Origin: Pontibacter russatus | GTDB taxonomy: Bacteria > Bacteroidota > Bacteroidia > Cytophagales > Hymenobacteraceae | Length of the DNA: 64,000 bases | NCBI RefSeq assembly: GCF_009931655.1 | Contig: NZ_CP047984.1 | Location: 3,551,001-3,615,000 of the forward strand | Direction of reading: 5' to 3' | Shown here: piece after piece, positions 15,277 to 26,682 of the stretch | How the letters are laid out: the number at the start of each line of letters is the position of its first letter | How positions within the stretch are numbered: position 1 is the first letter of the stretch | Translations under genes and position numbers: made by a program | Notes under the pieces: model-generated | The model's input: the letters and a program-made list of their open reading frames with translations, nothing else | What the model was told of the DNA's origin: nothing | The model's database searches: none

Positions 15277-17364
15277 CTAAAACCGATACCGCACCTGCGC
15301 CTTCACATCTGATCTCGCAGGTCCCTCAATCGTGTCGAGGCCTGAGCCGACGCTGTTTTGGTTACGGTAGTGCGTAACACCGTACTTCAGCCATATATCC
15401 AGCTTGCGGTGCGGGCGGAATTGCAGCAGCGCATAGAAGCGGCTGCCTTTGCCGCTGAAGGCCGGGATGGAGAACGCAGACAGCACATCGCGCTCATACA
15501 CATACTGGCGGGTGTCGTAGCTGTCGGTGTCAAAGAGGGCGTAGCGGGTGCTGAGGCGTACCCTGTCAAAGCTAAAATTCACATCCTGCGCAATCAGATA
15601 GCCTTTCGTACGGGGCGATTCGTGGCTGTAAGTGCTGAACTGCACCCGCGACTTCAGGGTGATGATTTTAGTGGCAGCCGTCTCAAAATGGATAAGGTAG
15701 TTCCGCCGATCCGTCTGCGCCACATAATCCATCGGCGTAGCGTTCTCTGCTACGTTGCGGCCCTTGCTTTCGTAGCGCATCTGGGCATATAGCCCGCTCT
15801 CCCGGTTAGGTTTAAAATATAGCCGCACCATATACTCATGGCCATAGGAGGGCGCATCTACGAGGTAGCGCAGCCACGGAAACCGGAAGCGGTCATAATA
15901 CGCCGTCACCTCCCACTTTGCATAAGGCCTGATTTTGATGCCAGTATATAATCCCTGCTCATTCATGTTGCGGGTGCCCTCGCTGAAGGCGCTGCCGTAA
16001 AAGCTGTGGAAGTTACGGGCGTAGTAGCGGTACAGCATCGCCAACTCGATATGGTTCGAGAGGTTCGCGACCAGCCCGTTCACGCTCCCGATGCCGCCGC
16101 TTTTGCTCATGGCCGTCTCCCCGAACAGGTACACATTCTGCCAGGTGTAGCTGTAGTGGGTGCCGAGGTTGTAATTGTTCGTGCCGCCAAACTCGAAGCG
16201 CTGATATGGTGCCCCGGCCTTTTGTATAGGCGAGCTGTAGTGCGTGCCGAGGGCGGTGAGGCCCAGGTTCAGGGTTCTGTCGCGGGACTGGTAGCTGGCG
16301 GTGGTGCCATATACCTGCTCCCGCACCCGGTGCTTGTTGGCCAGCTCGGTGGGGGTGCGGTGGAAGCCGGTGGTCTGGATACCAGAAAAGAAATCATCAA
16401 AAGCAGCGAGCGTGTCCAACTGGGTCTGCAGGTTCGCATCCACCCGTTTGTTCGAGTAAAAGCCCGTTATATCTATTCTGCCTAAATTATACGTTACTGC
16501 CGCTCCCCTCAGAAAAGCATATTCCAGCACCGAACTGTAGGGCCTGATGCCCACGCTGGCCCGGCTCACGGTGGCAATGGTTTCGCTGCCCTTGCCCACG
16601 CTGTAGCCCGAGGAGAGCAGCAGCCCCTGCCCGATTTGCAGCTGGTAATCGCCGAGGGCGATGGCCTTGAACCTGCCCCTGTTATATAGCTGCAGGTGCG
16701 CCGTATAATAATCAAAGCCATACCGCCTGGTGCCGGGACTCCATGTAAAAGCTTCGCCGGCGTCTTTCTCGGCTGCAATGCCAAAGCTGTAATCGCGGGC
16801 GTGGCTGATGCGGTAGCGCATATATAGTTTTTCAGGCGAGCCAAGGTAGCGGGTGGTGGCGCGGCTGCTGGTGTCGAGGGGCATATAGCCACGGCGTTGC
16901 TGTAGCGTGCGCTCGTAGCGGAGAATCAGCGCATTGTTGTCTTCCCCGATCATGCGCTGCCACAGCGGCCGCTGGTCGGCCTGCAGCCCCGCGTCCTGCA
17001 CCTGCACAAACGGTAGCAGCCTGCGGATGGTGAGTAGGTCAAAACCGGGGATGGCCTGCAGTTCATATATGCTCAGCAACTCCCCGTTTTCGGCTATATA
17101 GCTGAAGAAGGAAGCTATCTGCGGGCGCGACAGGATATATAAAGATGCAAGTTCTTCGGGCGTGGCACGGTTCAGGTCGAGAGGCCGCTGGTAGTACTGG
17201 AAGAGCGTCTCATAGAAGTCCTCGTACGGCACGTTGGCGTCGTCCTGCTCGGAGAACAACTCCTGCACCAGCAGGTCCAGGTCGATTTGCTGGCGCGGGT
17301 AGTCCTGCGCGTGCCCGGGCATATAGCCTGTATATATGACAAGCGCCAGCAGCAGCCGTCTCAT
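15277..17364 (-). CDS. Helix-hairpin-helix domain outer-membrane barrel protein
   Basis: 695 residues. Short signal peptide (LLLALVIYTGYMPGHAQ). Residues about 50-120 hold two ComEA-like helix-hairpin-helix motifs: PLDLNRATPEELASLYILS, and SIYELQAIPGFDLLTIRRLLPFV a little further on. From about 140 to the end the chain looks like a large beta-barrel rich in Tyr and Arg, ending VKAQVRYRF with the C-terminal Phe. This domain order is common in Bacteroidota and uncharacterised; a DNA- or polymer-binding periplasmic module on an outer-membrane barrel is the plain reading, and DNA uptake is only a possibility. The start codon overlaps the stop of the upstream PorV-like gene by 4 bp (17361-17364), so the two are translationally coupled. 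Confidence 0.8.
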   Translation of the reverse strand: MRRLLLALVIYTGYMPGHAQDYPRQQIDLDLLVQELFSEQDDANVPYEDFYETLFQYYQRPLDLNRATPEELASLYILSRPQIASFFSYIAENGELLSIYELQAIPGFDLLTIRRLLPFVQVQDAGLQADQRPLWQRMIGEDNNALILRYERTLQQRRGYMPLDTSSRATTRYLGSPEKLYMRYRISHARDYSFGIAAEKDAGEAFTWSPGTRRYGFDYYTAHLQLYNRGRFKAIALGDYQLQIGQGLLLSSGYSVGKGSETIATVSRASVGIRPYSSVLEYAFLRGAAVTYNLGRIDITGFYSNKRVDANLQTQLDTLAAFDDFFSGIQTTGFHRTPTELANKHRVREQVYGTTASYQSRDRTLNLGLTALGTHYSSPIQKAGAPYQRFEFGGTNNYNLGTHYSYTWQNVYLFGETAMSKSGGIGSVNGLVANLSNHIELAMLYRYYARNFHSFYGSAFSEGTRNMNEQGLYTGIKIRPYAKWEVTAYYDRFRFPWLRYLVDAPSYGHEYMVRLYFKPNRESGLYAQMRYESKGRNVAENATPMDYVAQTDRRNYLIHFETAATKIITLKSRVQFSTYSHESPRTKGYLIAQDVNFSFDRVRLSTRYALFDTDSYDTRQYVYERDVLSAFSIPAFSGKGSRFYALLQFRPHRKLDIWLKYGVTHYRNQNSVGSGLDTIEGPARSDVKAQVRYRF

Positions 17365-18200
17365 CGCGCATCCCCTTTCTGAAATTTATAGGAAACCGAG
17401 ATATGGTGGCTGGAGCCGAGGCGGGTGGTGGAGCCAAATGCATAAGCCACCTGCAACTGACGCGCCTGAAACCCGATACCGAAGGTGGCGCTGCTGGTAA
17501 GTGTGCTGAAGCCGGTGCGCAGGGCCAGTTTCTCCTGCAGCAGCAGGTACTCCAGGCCTGCTTTGAACGTGGCATCATGGTCAATGCTTTTCTCTGTTTC
17601 CATCGCTAAAAGAAATCTTGGATAAGGCGCGTAGGAGAGGCCCGCTTTCATCACCGTGGCCAGCCGCTCGTCTTCAAAAGCAGCTAATTTAGCCTGGTTT
17701 ATATTGAAGGCGTAGGCACCGAAGTACAGGTTTGGGAGTATCTCGCCCCGGCCGCCCACCGACAGCGCCACCGCTTTCCGGCTGCCGTAGCTCGCCACAG
17801 CCACCTGCCAAACCTCTGCCTTCGCGCCCAGGCTGAACTGCCCCAACCTGTGCGCCGCGCCTATCCCGACCGACTGCTGGCTATACAGCGCATCCCCAAA
17901 CCGGCTCAGGCTGATGCCATATATGCCGAACTTGCCCGTGGGATACACCGCCTGCAGGGCCACCGTAGTAAACGCCAGTATCCCAAACCTGTTTTCGACA
18001 TATACTCCTGCCTCCGGCTGCGCCAGGCTGGCAATGCCGGCTACATTGTTGTGCAGCGCCCACACATCAGGCAGCGTCACCGAGGCGTTCCCGAGGGCGG
18101 CGGCGCGTGCTCCCGTCGGCACACCGGCCTGCGCCCTTGCCAGGCCTGGAGCCAGCCAGCACACGGCTGCTATATATAGCAGTAAAAATTGCCTTTGCAC
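17361..18200 (-). CDS. PorV/PorQ-like outer-membrane barrel protein
   Basis: 279 residues. Signal peptide (FLLLYIAAVCWLAPGLARA). The mature start AGVPTGARAAALGNASVTLPDVWALHNNVAGIA is the signature of PorV/PorQ and related FadL-like barrels: a Gly-Ala-Arg turn, then Asp-x-Trp and an Asn-x-x-(A/G)-(L/I) block. The remaining strands end YKFQKGDAR. PorV proteins help shuttle cargo in type IX secretion, but many paralogues have unrelated roles and no por genes are nearby. Overlap by 4 bp with the helix-hairpin-helix barrel gene suggests the two form an outer-membrane pair. Confidence 0.8.
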   Translation of the reverse strand: MQRQFLLLYIAAVCWLAPGLARAQAGVPTGARAAALGNASVTLPDVWALHNNVAGIASLAQPEAGVYVENRFGILAFTTVALQAVYPTGKFGIYGISLSRFGDALYSQQSVGIGAAHRLGQFSLGAKAEVWQVAVASYGSRKAVALSVGGRGEILPNLYFGAYAFNINQAKLAAFEDERLATVMKAGLSYAPYPRFLLAMETEKSIDHDATFKAGLEYLLLQEKLALRTGFSTLTSSATFGIGFQARQLQVAYAFGSTTRLGSSHHISVSYKFQKGDAR

Positions 18201-18446
18201 GGTTGCGCTATTAGATTCTGCGAAGTTTTAGAATAAGTGCGGTTACGTTGCTCTTTCTGATTATGTTAAAAAGTATCCTTCCACAGTGCAAAACACCTGA
18301 AAGTGCCTGCATAGCGGAAATGTGTTGAACCTGACAGAGCCGCTGTTATATAGCTTACAATCTTCCTGCTGTTTCCTCTAAGGCAGAATTTTGGATGACT
18401 GAATGGATTAAACCTCACAGCATCATTCTGACCTGTAGTGTTTCAG
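18201..18446. other. Intergenic region without a gene
   Basis: About 250 bp between the start of the PorV-like gene and the terminator of the S46 peptidase gene. It presumably contains the promoter of the PorV-like operon, but no clear TTG/TAnnTTTG pair was found. One TATATA motif is present at about 18348. Confidence 0.5.
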
Positions 18447-18499
18447 TTATATATAAAAAAGGCGCTGAGGATAGTCCCCAGCGCCTTTTTTATATATGG
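18447..18499 (-). terminator. Terminator of the S46 peptidase gene with TATATA-capped stem
   Basis: Left arm TATATATAAAAAAGGCGCTG and right arm CAGCGCCTTTTTTATATAT, with loop AGGATAGTCCC. It is A/T-flanked on both sides and can work in either direction. The nearest gene ending here is the minus-strand peptidase with stop at 18515. Confidence 0.85.
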
Positions 18500-18514
18500 C
18501 TTTGAGCGGGAAGC

Positions 18515-20839
<2,325 letters not shown>

Positions 20840-20887
20840 GGAAATTTGTTTAGATGAATTAAACTGTTGCAAATTTAATAACATTAC

Positions 20888-20911
20888 GGCACCTAACAGC
20901 TGTTAGGTGCC
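20888..20911. promoter_or_regulatory. Perfect 24-bp palindrome between divergent genes
   Basis: GGCACCTAACAG is followed immediately by its reverse complement, with no spacer. It lies between the S46 peptidase (minus) and yidD (plus). A spacerless dyad fits an operator better than a hairpin, but a mobile palindromic repeat is also possible. No regulator gene is adjacent. Confidence 0.5.
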
Positions 20912-20934
20912 TGAGGCGTCGCAAAAACCAAACC

Positions 20935-21156
20935 ATGGCCTGGATTCTGAAGAAAATCGTGCTGGCGCTGATCTGGTTGTACCAACACATGATATCGCCG
21001 CTCACGCCTGCCAGCTGCCGCTACACGCCCACCTGCTCTACTTACGCGGTGCAGGCCGTGAACCGGTACGGCCCCTTTAAAGGCGGTTGGCTCGCCCTGA
21101 AGCGCATCGGCCGCTGCCATCCCTGGGGCGGCAGCGGGTATGACCCCGTGCCTTAG
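20935..21156 (+). CDS. yidD: Membrane protein insertion efficiency factor YidD
   Basis: 73 residues, the normal length for this family. The N-terminal amphipathic helix ([20 protein letters not shown]) anchors it at the inner face of the cytoplasmic membrane. It is followed by the cysteine signature [15 protein letters not shown] and the end block [15 protein letters not shown]. YidD assists YidC-dependent insertion of membrane proteins. It is not in the usual rnpA-yidC context here, which is common in Bacteroidota. The start is 24 bp downstream of a perfect palindrome. Confidence 0.95.
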   Translation: MAWILKKIVLALIWLYQHMISPLTPASCRYTPTCSTYAVQAVNRYGPFKGGWLALKRIGRCHPWGGSGYDPVP

Positions 21157-21389
21157 GCATTTGGGAGGTGGAGTTTACAGTCATGAGGGTGTGCTGAATT
21201 ATATATGCCGTTACGCAAGCTTCATTTTGTCCCACTTCAAAGGGGGACTTTTTAAAGTGCTTTACTTCGTGCGTAACATCAATTATATATGATTTCCCCA
21301 CTTGCACGCGACCTTCCTTATACCCTATGCGCGTCATGTGATGGGTAGCCTTGCCAGCTGATGAAGTAGAACGGACCTATATGGCTGCC
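21157..21389. other. Intergenic region with decayed-looking sequence
   Basis: About 230 bp with two TATATA sites and short inverted words (TTACGCA/TGCGTAA at about 21211 and 21270; CACTTCAAA/TTTAAAGTG inside). The strand opposite yidD is open across part of this stretch, but its composition does not look coding. No gene is called. Confidence 0.4.
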
Positions 21390-21770
21390 TTATCCCCTGC
21401 GGAACATGGTTATATATAGCCGCGACTCTTCCGCCACCAACTGCACGTTTGTTCCCTCCGCGTCGTCAAACTCCACCTGAAACCCGTCTTCATAGCCGCG
21501 TTGGTTGGTCATGCGCCACAGCCAGCTGATTCTTTTGCGCTGGTTGGAAATCTGGGTCCGGCTGAACTGCTGCTCCAGGGCGGTAAAATCAAGTTCCGGC
21601 AGCAGGGACAGCAGCACTTCATCCGTGTCCGCATCCACGGTTATAACCAAGTATACATCCTCCACCAGAAACACCACCTGCCGGAGCCAGCCAAATTCCA
21701 GGTCGTGCAGGGCAAAGGCGAGTGTTACCTCCTTCCCGGCAAGTGCTTCTAAGTCAACAGTGCTTTCCAT
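21390..21770 (-). CDS. Hypothetical protein, about 126 residues
   Basis: The start is taken at ATG 21770 (MESTVDLEALAGKEVT); 11 more residues are possible upstream. The sequence VYLVITVDADTDEVLLSLLPELDF resembles small cytoplasmic proteins of the DUF6334-like group, in which a beta sheet carries an acidic Asp-x-Asp-Thr-Asp-Glu run. It is followed by SWLWRMTNQRGYEDGFQVEF. No catalytic residues or export signal are visible. It is isolated between non-coding spacers. Family assignment is weak; the coding call rests on composition and length. Confidence 0.6.
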   Translation of the reverse strand: MESTVDLEALAGKEVTLAFALHDLEFGWLRQVVFLVEDVYLVITVDADTDEVLLSLLPELDFTALEQQFSRTQISNQRKRISWLWRMTNQRGYEDGFQVEFDDAEGTNVQLVAEESRLYITMFRRG

Positions 21771-21957
21771 ATATAAGTGAGAGACACAAGTATCAGGTAG
21801 CAAGACACAAGGCTTTTATGCCGCACCTGATTAATTACCAGTTATTTAAGATGGGTGATGCTGCTGTGGAGAGTGTAAGTTAATTTTGTCCGGACACTTC
21901 GCACGCCTCCCCGGTTTATATACCTGCGCCACTGTCAGGGGCTGTCCGGTCATATAC

Positions 21958-23943
21958 TCATTTTGCGGTGATGGGGCTGGTTTCAGATTGCTTCAGTTCC
22001 ACGTCCAGTATGCGGTCGCCTACTTCCAGTTGATGCACGATGTCCATGCCAGCCACTACCTTGGCAAAAATCGTGTAGCGGCCGTCGAGGTGCGGGGCGG
22101 GGGAGTGGGTGATGAACCACTGGTTGCTTTCGGTGTCCTTTCCGGCGGAGGCCATGCCTATATATCCCTCCATATAGCGCAGCGGGGCCAGCTCGGAGCG
22201 GATGGAGTAGTCGGAGCTGCCCCAGCCGTCGCCGCGCCTGTCGCCGCCCTGCACCACAAAGTTGGGCACCACCCGGTGAAAGTAGAGGCTGTCGTAGAAG
22301 TTTTGCTGTGCCAGCTCCACGAAGTTAGCCACTGAGCCCGGGGCATCCTCCACAAACAGCTGAAGCGTGATGTCGCCTTTCTGGGTGTGCAGCACCACCT
22401 GCTGGTCAGCGGGGATAGTCTGCACCAGGCTCCAGTCGATGGGGTGCGTGAAGGGGTTCTGCGATGGGGCGCTCTCGGGCTGGTTGTTCAGGTAGTCCAG
22501 CGTTTTCTGAATCTCGGTGTAGGTTTCCATGTCGCGGGGCAGCTGCAGTTTCTGCTGCGCCTGCGCCAGGAAGCTGTAGTCGCGGTAAAATAGGCGCAGG
22601 TTGAGCTTCGGGGCCCGGATGGCGGCGGCGGCCATGCCCACGAGGGCCACGTCGCCGGTGCCCACGGCCCGCCGGAGGATGCCGGCAAACTCCTCCTCCA
22701 GCCTCTTCGGAAAATCGGGCTGCTGGCGCATCAGCATCAGGGCGTCCATGGCGGCAGTGGCCACCGCGGGCTCCTGCGCCGCGAACATCTCGTCTGCTAT
22801 ATACCGGTAGTTGCCGTAGTCGCCGGAGAGCGCCCGGAGGAGGTAGGCCTTCTCGTAGGGGGTGCGGGCGTTCTGGTACTGCTGCTTATAGCGGCTGTTC
22901 AGGTAGGCAATGCCGTGCGGGGGGCTGTTGTGCAAAATCACCCAGATAAGGTTGCCGCGCACGCGGGCGTCCTGCAGCCGCGGCAGAAGCTGCTGGAGCG
23001 GGGCCACCGCCACGCCGTTGGGGTTTGCCACCAGAAACTCGGCGGTGGCTATGGCCGTGTTGATATTCTGGTCCTGCAGGGCGGCCAGCACCGCCTGCTC
23101 AATCTCCGGGTAATCAAGCCCCGTCATCGCCCGCACCGCACTCAGGCGCACGCGGTAGTCGGGGTCGCTTTGCAGGATGTTGGACAGGAACTGCGCCTTG
23201 TCGCGTGCCCGCACCTTCGCCAGCGACTGCACTACGGCCATGCGCACATCCGGCGCTTTGTCGGAGGTGGCCGCTGTGAGCAAATCCCTGCGGTAGGGGG
23301 TCAAGTCTATTTTGGGTGTGCGGGCCAGGTAGTGCGCGGCCGCCAGCCGGGTCTCATACGGGTTGGCTTCCGCCAGCAGGTGTACGGCCTCGGCGGTTCC
23401 CTGCTGCGTGACCTGCTGCCGTAGCCCGGCGCGGTACAGCCCCCAGGCCTGGCCCGTTCTGGCGACTGGGTTCGGCGGCATATAGGAGTTCAGGAAGACA
23501 GTGCCTGCCGGTGTGGACACTTTGCCGACCGCCTCCAGCAGCGCAGCCTGCACCTCCGGGGCTTGCTCCTGCTTCAGATGGCTTATCAGCTCTTGCTCGG
23601 CCTGCGCGCTCCCGGTCTGGCCGAGGGCGTAGGCGGCGGCCCGGCGCACGGCCACGGCGGTGTCGGCCAGCAGGTGTACCAGAGTGGGCACCGCCAGCGT
23701 GTCCTGCACTGAGGCGAAAGCCAGGGCCGCGGCGGTGCGGTATTGCGGCGAAGGGTTACTCAGAAAAGGCAGCAGGCCGGTGGTGTTGCGCTCGTCCTGC
23801 AGGGTGTAAATCTGCCGGAGGGTGCCGTCCGAAAACTTGTTGGCGGCGGGCTTCGGCGCCTCGGCCCGCCGCAGCGGCAGGTACTGGCACGCGGTGAGGG
23901 AAACAAGGGCAAACGCGAGGCTGAATGTAAAGGCTCTGTTCAT
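21958..23943 (-). CDS. HEAT-repeat lipoprotein with C-terminal cyclophilin domain
   Basis: About 661 residues from ATG 23943, chosen because it gives a lipoprotein signal with lipobox LVSLTAC; the open frame upstream is not signal-like. Residues about 50-470 hold repeated HEAT units (for instance AVPTLVHLLADTAVAVRRAA, DKAPDVRMAVVQSLAKV, DPDYRVRLSAVRAM). The last 170 residues are a cyclophilin-type peptidyl-prolyl isomerase: VVLHTQKGDITLQLF, then ANFVELAQQNFYDSLYFHRV with FVVQGGDRRGDGWG, and IGMASAGKDTESNQWFIT. It probably folds exported proteins at the outer membrane while the HEAT array binds a partner. Divergent from the gene at 24059. Confidence 0.9.
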   Translation of the reverse strand: MNRAFTFSLAFALVSLTACQYLPLRRAEAPKPAANKFSDGTLRQIYTLQDERNTTGLLPFLSNPSPQYRTAAALAFASVQDTLAVPTLVHLLADTAVAVRRAAAYALGQTGSAQAEQELISHLKQEQAPEVQAALLEAVGKVSTPAGTVFLNSYMPPNPVARTGQAWGLYRAGLRQQVTQQGTAEAVHLLAEANPYETRLAAAHYLARTPKIDLTPYRRDLLTAATSDKAPDVRMAVVQSLAKVRARDKAQFLSNILQSDPDYRVRLSAVRAMTGLDYPEIEQAVLAALQDQNINTAIATAEFLVANPNGVAVAPLQQLLPRLQDARVRGNLIWVILHNSPPHGIAYLNSRYKQQYQNARTPYEKAYLLRALSGDYGNYRYIADEMFAAQEPAVATAAMDALMLMRQQPDFPKRLEEEFAGILRRAVGTGDVALVGMAAAAIRAPKLNLRLFYRDYSFLAQAQQKLQLPRDMETYTEIQKTLDYLNNQPESAPSQNPFTHPIDWSLVQTIPADQQVVLHTQKGDITLQLFVEDAPGSVANFVELAQQNFYDSLYFHRVVPNFVVQGGDRRGDGWGSSDYSIRSELAPLRYMEGYIGMASAGKDTESNQWFITHSPAPHLDGRYTIFAKVVAGMDIVHQLEVGDRILDVELKQSETSPITAK

Positions 23944-24058
23944 AGGCAGCCTCAAGTTACAGAAAATGCGGCAGAGGGCATAGCCGGGCCAATTCAAATT
24001 GCGGTTTGACATTTCTTGAAAATTAGCTATTTTTAAACAACACAAACCGCTGTGGTGC

Positions 24059-24538
24059 ATGCAGGAGATAAGTATCAGGCTCTTTGAAGGTGCTTACACC
24101 CTGAAACCCAGGGCGGAGAGGCGTGTGATGCTGCTGGCAGCGGTAGCAGTGGTGCTGCAGGTGCTGCTGCTGGTATACCTTGCCGCCTCCAAGCATTTTG
24201 CACCGGCCCTCGTGCTTATTTTTGTGCTCAACCTGGCAGTACCCGCTTATTTCTTTTTCAATATTTGGCTCGACCGCAAGCCAAAGTACCGCCGCCACCT
24301 CACCCTGACGGAAGAGGGCGTGTGCTACAGGTCGGGGTTTATGCGTGCCGAGCAGGAGTTTGACTGGGAGGAGGTAGACACCGTACATATCGGCCTGTAC
24401 CATGTGGTGTTTGTCCTGAAGAACGAGGAGGAGCACTATATAAACCTGGAACGCATCCAGAACGACGAAGTACTGCAGCAGGTAAAAGAGCAGATTGGGG
24501 AGATGGTGGAGCAGAAGAGAATTTTGTTCCAAAGATAG
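24059..24538 (+). CDS. Hypothetical membrane protein with two TM helices and PH-like domain
   Basis: 159 residues. Two transmembrane helices (VMLLAAVAVVLQVLLLVYLA and FAPALVLIFVLNLAVPAYFFF) are followed by a cytoplasmic part of about 85 residues. Its strands (RRHLTLTEEGVCYRSGFM, FDWEEVDTVHIGLYHVVFVL, EEEHYINLERI) match the YcxB/PH-like membrane-associated domain found in many small bacterial proteins. A final helix (EVLQQVKEQIGEMVEQK) ends the chain. Function is unknown. The start lies 115 bp from the divergent HEAT-cyclophilin gene. Confidence 0.7.
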   Translation: MQEISIRLFEGAYTLKPRAERRVMLLAAVAVVLQVLLLVYLAASKHFAPALVLIFVLNLAVPAYFFFNIWLDRKPKYRRHLTLTEEGVCYRSGFMRAEQEFDWEEVDTVHIGLYHVVFVLKNEEEHYINLERIQNDEVLQQVKEQIGEMVEQKRILFQR

Positions 24539-25006
24539 TCGGCAGACCCAACGCAGCCTATATAGGGGCGTCTGCACTCTTCCTGGCCGCAGGGCATCCT
24601 TTCCAAACGGCGGACATAGACAAAATCAGGCGGAGGGATGCCTGGCTCTCCGGCAAACCTGAGCGCCGCCATGGAATAGGGCATTGCTGATACGGTAAAA
24701 CTGCCAATCCTTGCAAAGCCTCATTCGAGTAGTAAAACCTGCCGCCGGGCCTATATGATCGGCCCCTTATCTGGGGCCTTGGCCGCCCCGCCACTGCGGA
24801 TGCATGCGCTCCACAATGCGGGAACGTGTTCTACACTCTGTAGAGCAACTCCCCACAAAACTGTACAATTTTACTTTCCCCTATTTTTCGGGTTTAAACA
24901 TTAATATCCTGGTATTCAGGATATTGCGTTGGGGTAGTGCGTTCTGGCACGGTTCTGCCATATACCGGAATGTAAACAATTTAAAAGTTTAACTTAAAAC
25001 TGAATC
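24539..25006. other. Intergenic region, no supported gene
   Basis: About 470 bp. The first 290 bp are GC-rich with non-protein-like open frames on the minus strand. The last 180 bp are AT-rich and should hold the promoter for the small secreted protein at 25007, but no clear TTG/TAnnTTTG pair was found. TATATA sites occur at about 24559 and 24752. Confidence 0.5.
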
Positions 25007-25366
25007 ATGAAAAAGATAACTTTTGTAGCAGCAGCATTCGCATTTGTAGGTTTCTTCTCTAACGAGGCAAGCGCCCAGACTACTACCGAGCCGCAGCAGG
25101 AGCAAACGCAGACACAAACACAGCCGGCACAGGAAGCAGGCGCCAAGGAGAAAGTAGCTCAGGACCAGCTTCCGGAGCCCGTAAAAGCCACTCTTGCCAG
25201 CGATGTGTACAAAGACTGGGAGATAGGTGACATCTACAAAGTGGCCCCGGCAGCAGGAGCGACGGATGCCAAGGTTGTATATGAAGTTACCATGACAAAC
25301 GCACAGGGCCAGAAAGGCTCCGTGATGCTGGACGAAGCAGGCAAAGACGCCTCCGCCGGAGAGTAA
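25007..25366 (+). CDS. Small secreted protein with PepSY-like C-terminal part
   Basis: 119 residues. Signal peptide ITFVAAAFAFVGFFSNEASAQ, then a Gln/Thr-rich linker (TTTEPQQEQTQTQTQP). The folded part, DQLPEPVKATLASDVYKDWEI followed by GDIYKV and VVYEVTMTNAQGQKGSVML, has the helix-strand layout of the small PepSY-like/DUF2874 proteins of Bacteroidota. These are periplasmic and of unknown function; some are strongly induced. Monocistronic, with its own strong terminator. Confidence 0.75.
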   Translation: MKKITFVAAAFAFVGFFSNEASAQTTTEPQQEQTQTQTQPAQEAGAKEKVAQDQLPEPVKATLASDVYKDWEIGDIYKVAPAAGATDAKVVYEVTMTNAQGQKGSVMLDEAGKDASAGE

Positions 25367-25384
25367 CGGATTTTACCTATTTTG

Positions 25385-25422
25385 AAAAGGGCAGCCACCT
25401 ATCGCAGGTGGCTGCCCTTTTT
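25385..25422 (+). terminator. Rho-independent terminator followed by TATATA
   Basis: Stem AAAAGGGCAGCCACCT / AGGTGGCTGCCCTTTT with loop ATCGC, then TTTGCTTTATATAGCC. It ends the small secreted-protein gene. Here the TATATA motif is only on the 3' side. Confidence 0.85.
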
Positions 25423-25705
25423 GCTTTATATAGCCTTGCCTGTCACGAACCAGATAGCGCAGGGCCGGAGGTCTCCGCATCTCAGGCACAAGCCGGGAGA
25501 TTCGCCCAGTACCCGATATAACCCAAAGCCGTGAACTCTGAGAGGATATAGCTGATGCTGAAAAGCCGCCTGGGTTTATATAGGCCCATCTATGCTGTGC
25601 TGTTGGCACGGCAGCAGTAGCTTTCAGATTGGGAGGGAATAAACAAGTGCCCCGAATTTTTGTTAATTTCAACGCAACGCCCACACGATACGTTGATAAA
25701 TCATA
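25423..25705. other. Leader region of cysE
   Basis: About 280 bp without a gene. It should hold the cysE promoter; only a poor match was seen near 25660. No riboswitch-like conserved block was recognised by eye. Confidence 0.4.
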
Positions 25706-26539
25706 ATGAACAGTCAGTTTATAAACACGCTCTTTCGGCGGCACCAGGAGGCAAGGCACCAGGTGCCCTCCTCGGCCATATGCAACCTGATGGAGGGTGT
25801 GCTCCAATTGCTTTTCCCGGCTTTGGCCGATGAGCGCTTCGAGACGGTGCGGGAACTGGAAGAGTACGCCGGCAGCCTGCAGCAAAACCTGATGCGCGTG
25901 CTCTCGGGCATGGAGCAGCAGTTGCCCATGCCCCCGGAGGAGGTGGCCCGGCAGATGATGCAGCACCTGCCCCAGATACACCAGTTGCTGCTGCTCGACG
26001 CGGAAGCCATTGCTGCCGGGGACCCTGCGGCGCAGAGCGTGGAGGAAGTCATCCGGACCTACCCGGGCTTTAAGGCGGTGGCCATCCACCGGATGGCCCA
26101 CGAACTGTACCGGCTGCAGGTGCCGCTGCTGCCGCGGGTGCTGGCCGAGTACGCCCACGCCCGGACCGGCATCGACATCCACCCTGGCGCCCAAATCGGC
26201 ACGCACTTCTGCATCGACCACGGCACCGGCATCGTGATCGGGGAGACGTGCGTCATCGGCGACTATGTGAAGCTGTACCAGGGCGTGACGCTGGGTGCCC
26301 TGAGCGTGGACAAGGCCATGGCCAACATCAAGCGCCACCCCACCATTGAGCACCACGTGGTGATATATGCGGGGGCCACCATACTGGGCGGCAACACCGT
26401 GGTGGGCGCCTACAGCACCATCGGGGGTAACGTATGGCTTACGGAGAGCGTACCAGCGTATTCGAGGGTGTACCACCAGCCGCAGATTAACGTGCGCCGC
26501 TCCGCCGACCCGGCTGACGTTGTGAATTTTTCCATTTAA
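25706..26539 (+). CDS. cysE: Serine O-acetyltransferase
   Basis: 277 residues. The N-terminal alpha-helical domain (to about residue 140) precedes the left-handed beta-helix: HARTGIDIHPGAQIGTHFCI, DHGTGIVIGETCVIGDYV, then YQGVTLGALSVDK. This is the canonical acetyl-CoA/serine site, with the catalytic His in DHGTG. The enzyme makes O-acetylserine from serine and acetyl-CoA, the substrate for the cysteine synthase encoded 143 bp downstream. The C-terminus (RRSADPADVVNFSI) ends in Ile, as in family members that bind cysteine synthase through a C-terminal Ile. Cytoplasmic. Confidence 0.93.
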   Translation: MNSQFINTLFRRHQEARHQVPSSAICNLMEGVLQLLFPALADERFETVRELEEYAGSLQQNLMRVLSGMEQQLPMPPEEVARQMMQHLPQIHQLLLLDAEAIAAGDPAAQSVEEVIRTYPGFKAVAIHRMAHELYRLQVPLLPRVLAEYAHARTGIDIHPGAQIGTHFCIDHGTGIVIGETCVIGDYVKLYQGVTLGALSVDKAMANIKRHPTIEHHVVIYAGATILGGNTVVGAYSTIGGNVWLTESVPAYSRVYHQPQINVRRSADPADVVNFSI

Positions 26540-26682
26540 ACCAGGTGAAGGGATACAGGTATCGCAACAAAAGAATAATTCAGGGCAGCCGTTGCTGTTC
26601 AATTCCTTTATCCATATAGCCCCAGATGGCAAAACCTTAGTGAACTTACCCCAGTACGAACGCAATAAAACAGGATAGAAAC

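Noticed and set aside
21077-21337. Minus-strand frame overlapping the end of yidD
   Set aside because: The first part is AT-rich spacer and the second is the reverse of yidD; it looks decayed at best.
24558-24794. Minus-strand frame of 78 codons in the spacer before the small secreted protein
   Set aside because: No motif, Arg/Pro/Ser-rich composition, no conserved neighbour; treated as non-coding.
25373-26665. Open frame of 430 codons on the minus strand opposite cysE
   Set aside because: It covers cysE completely and has no recognisable domain. The plus-strand gene has clear serine acetyltransferase motifs.
25423-26682. Possible riboswitch or T-box ahead of cysE or cysK
   Set aside because: No conserved T-box, SAM or other riboswitch core was found by eye in either leader. 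A covariance-model scan would settle it.
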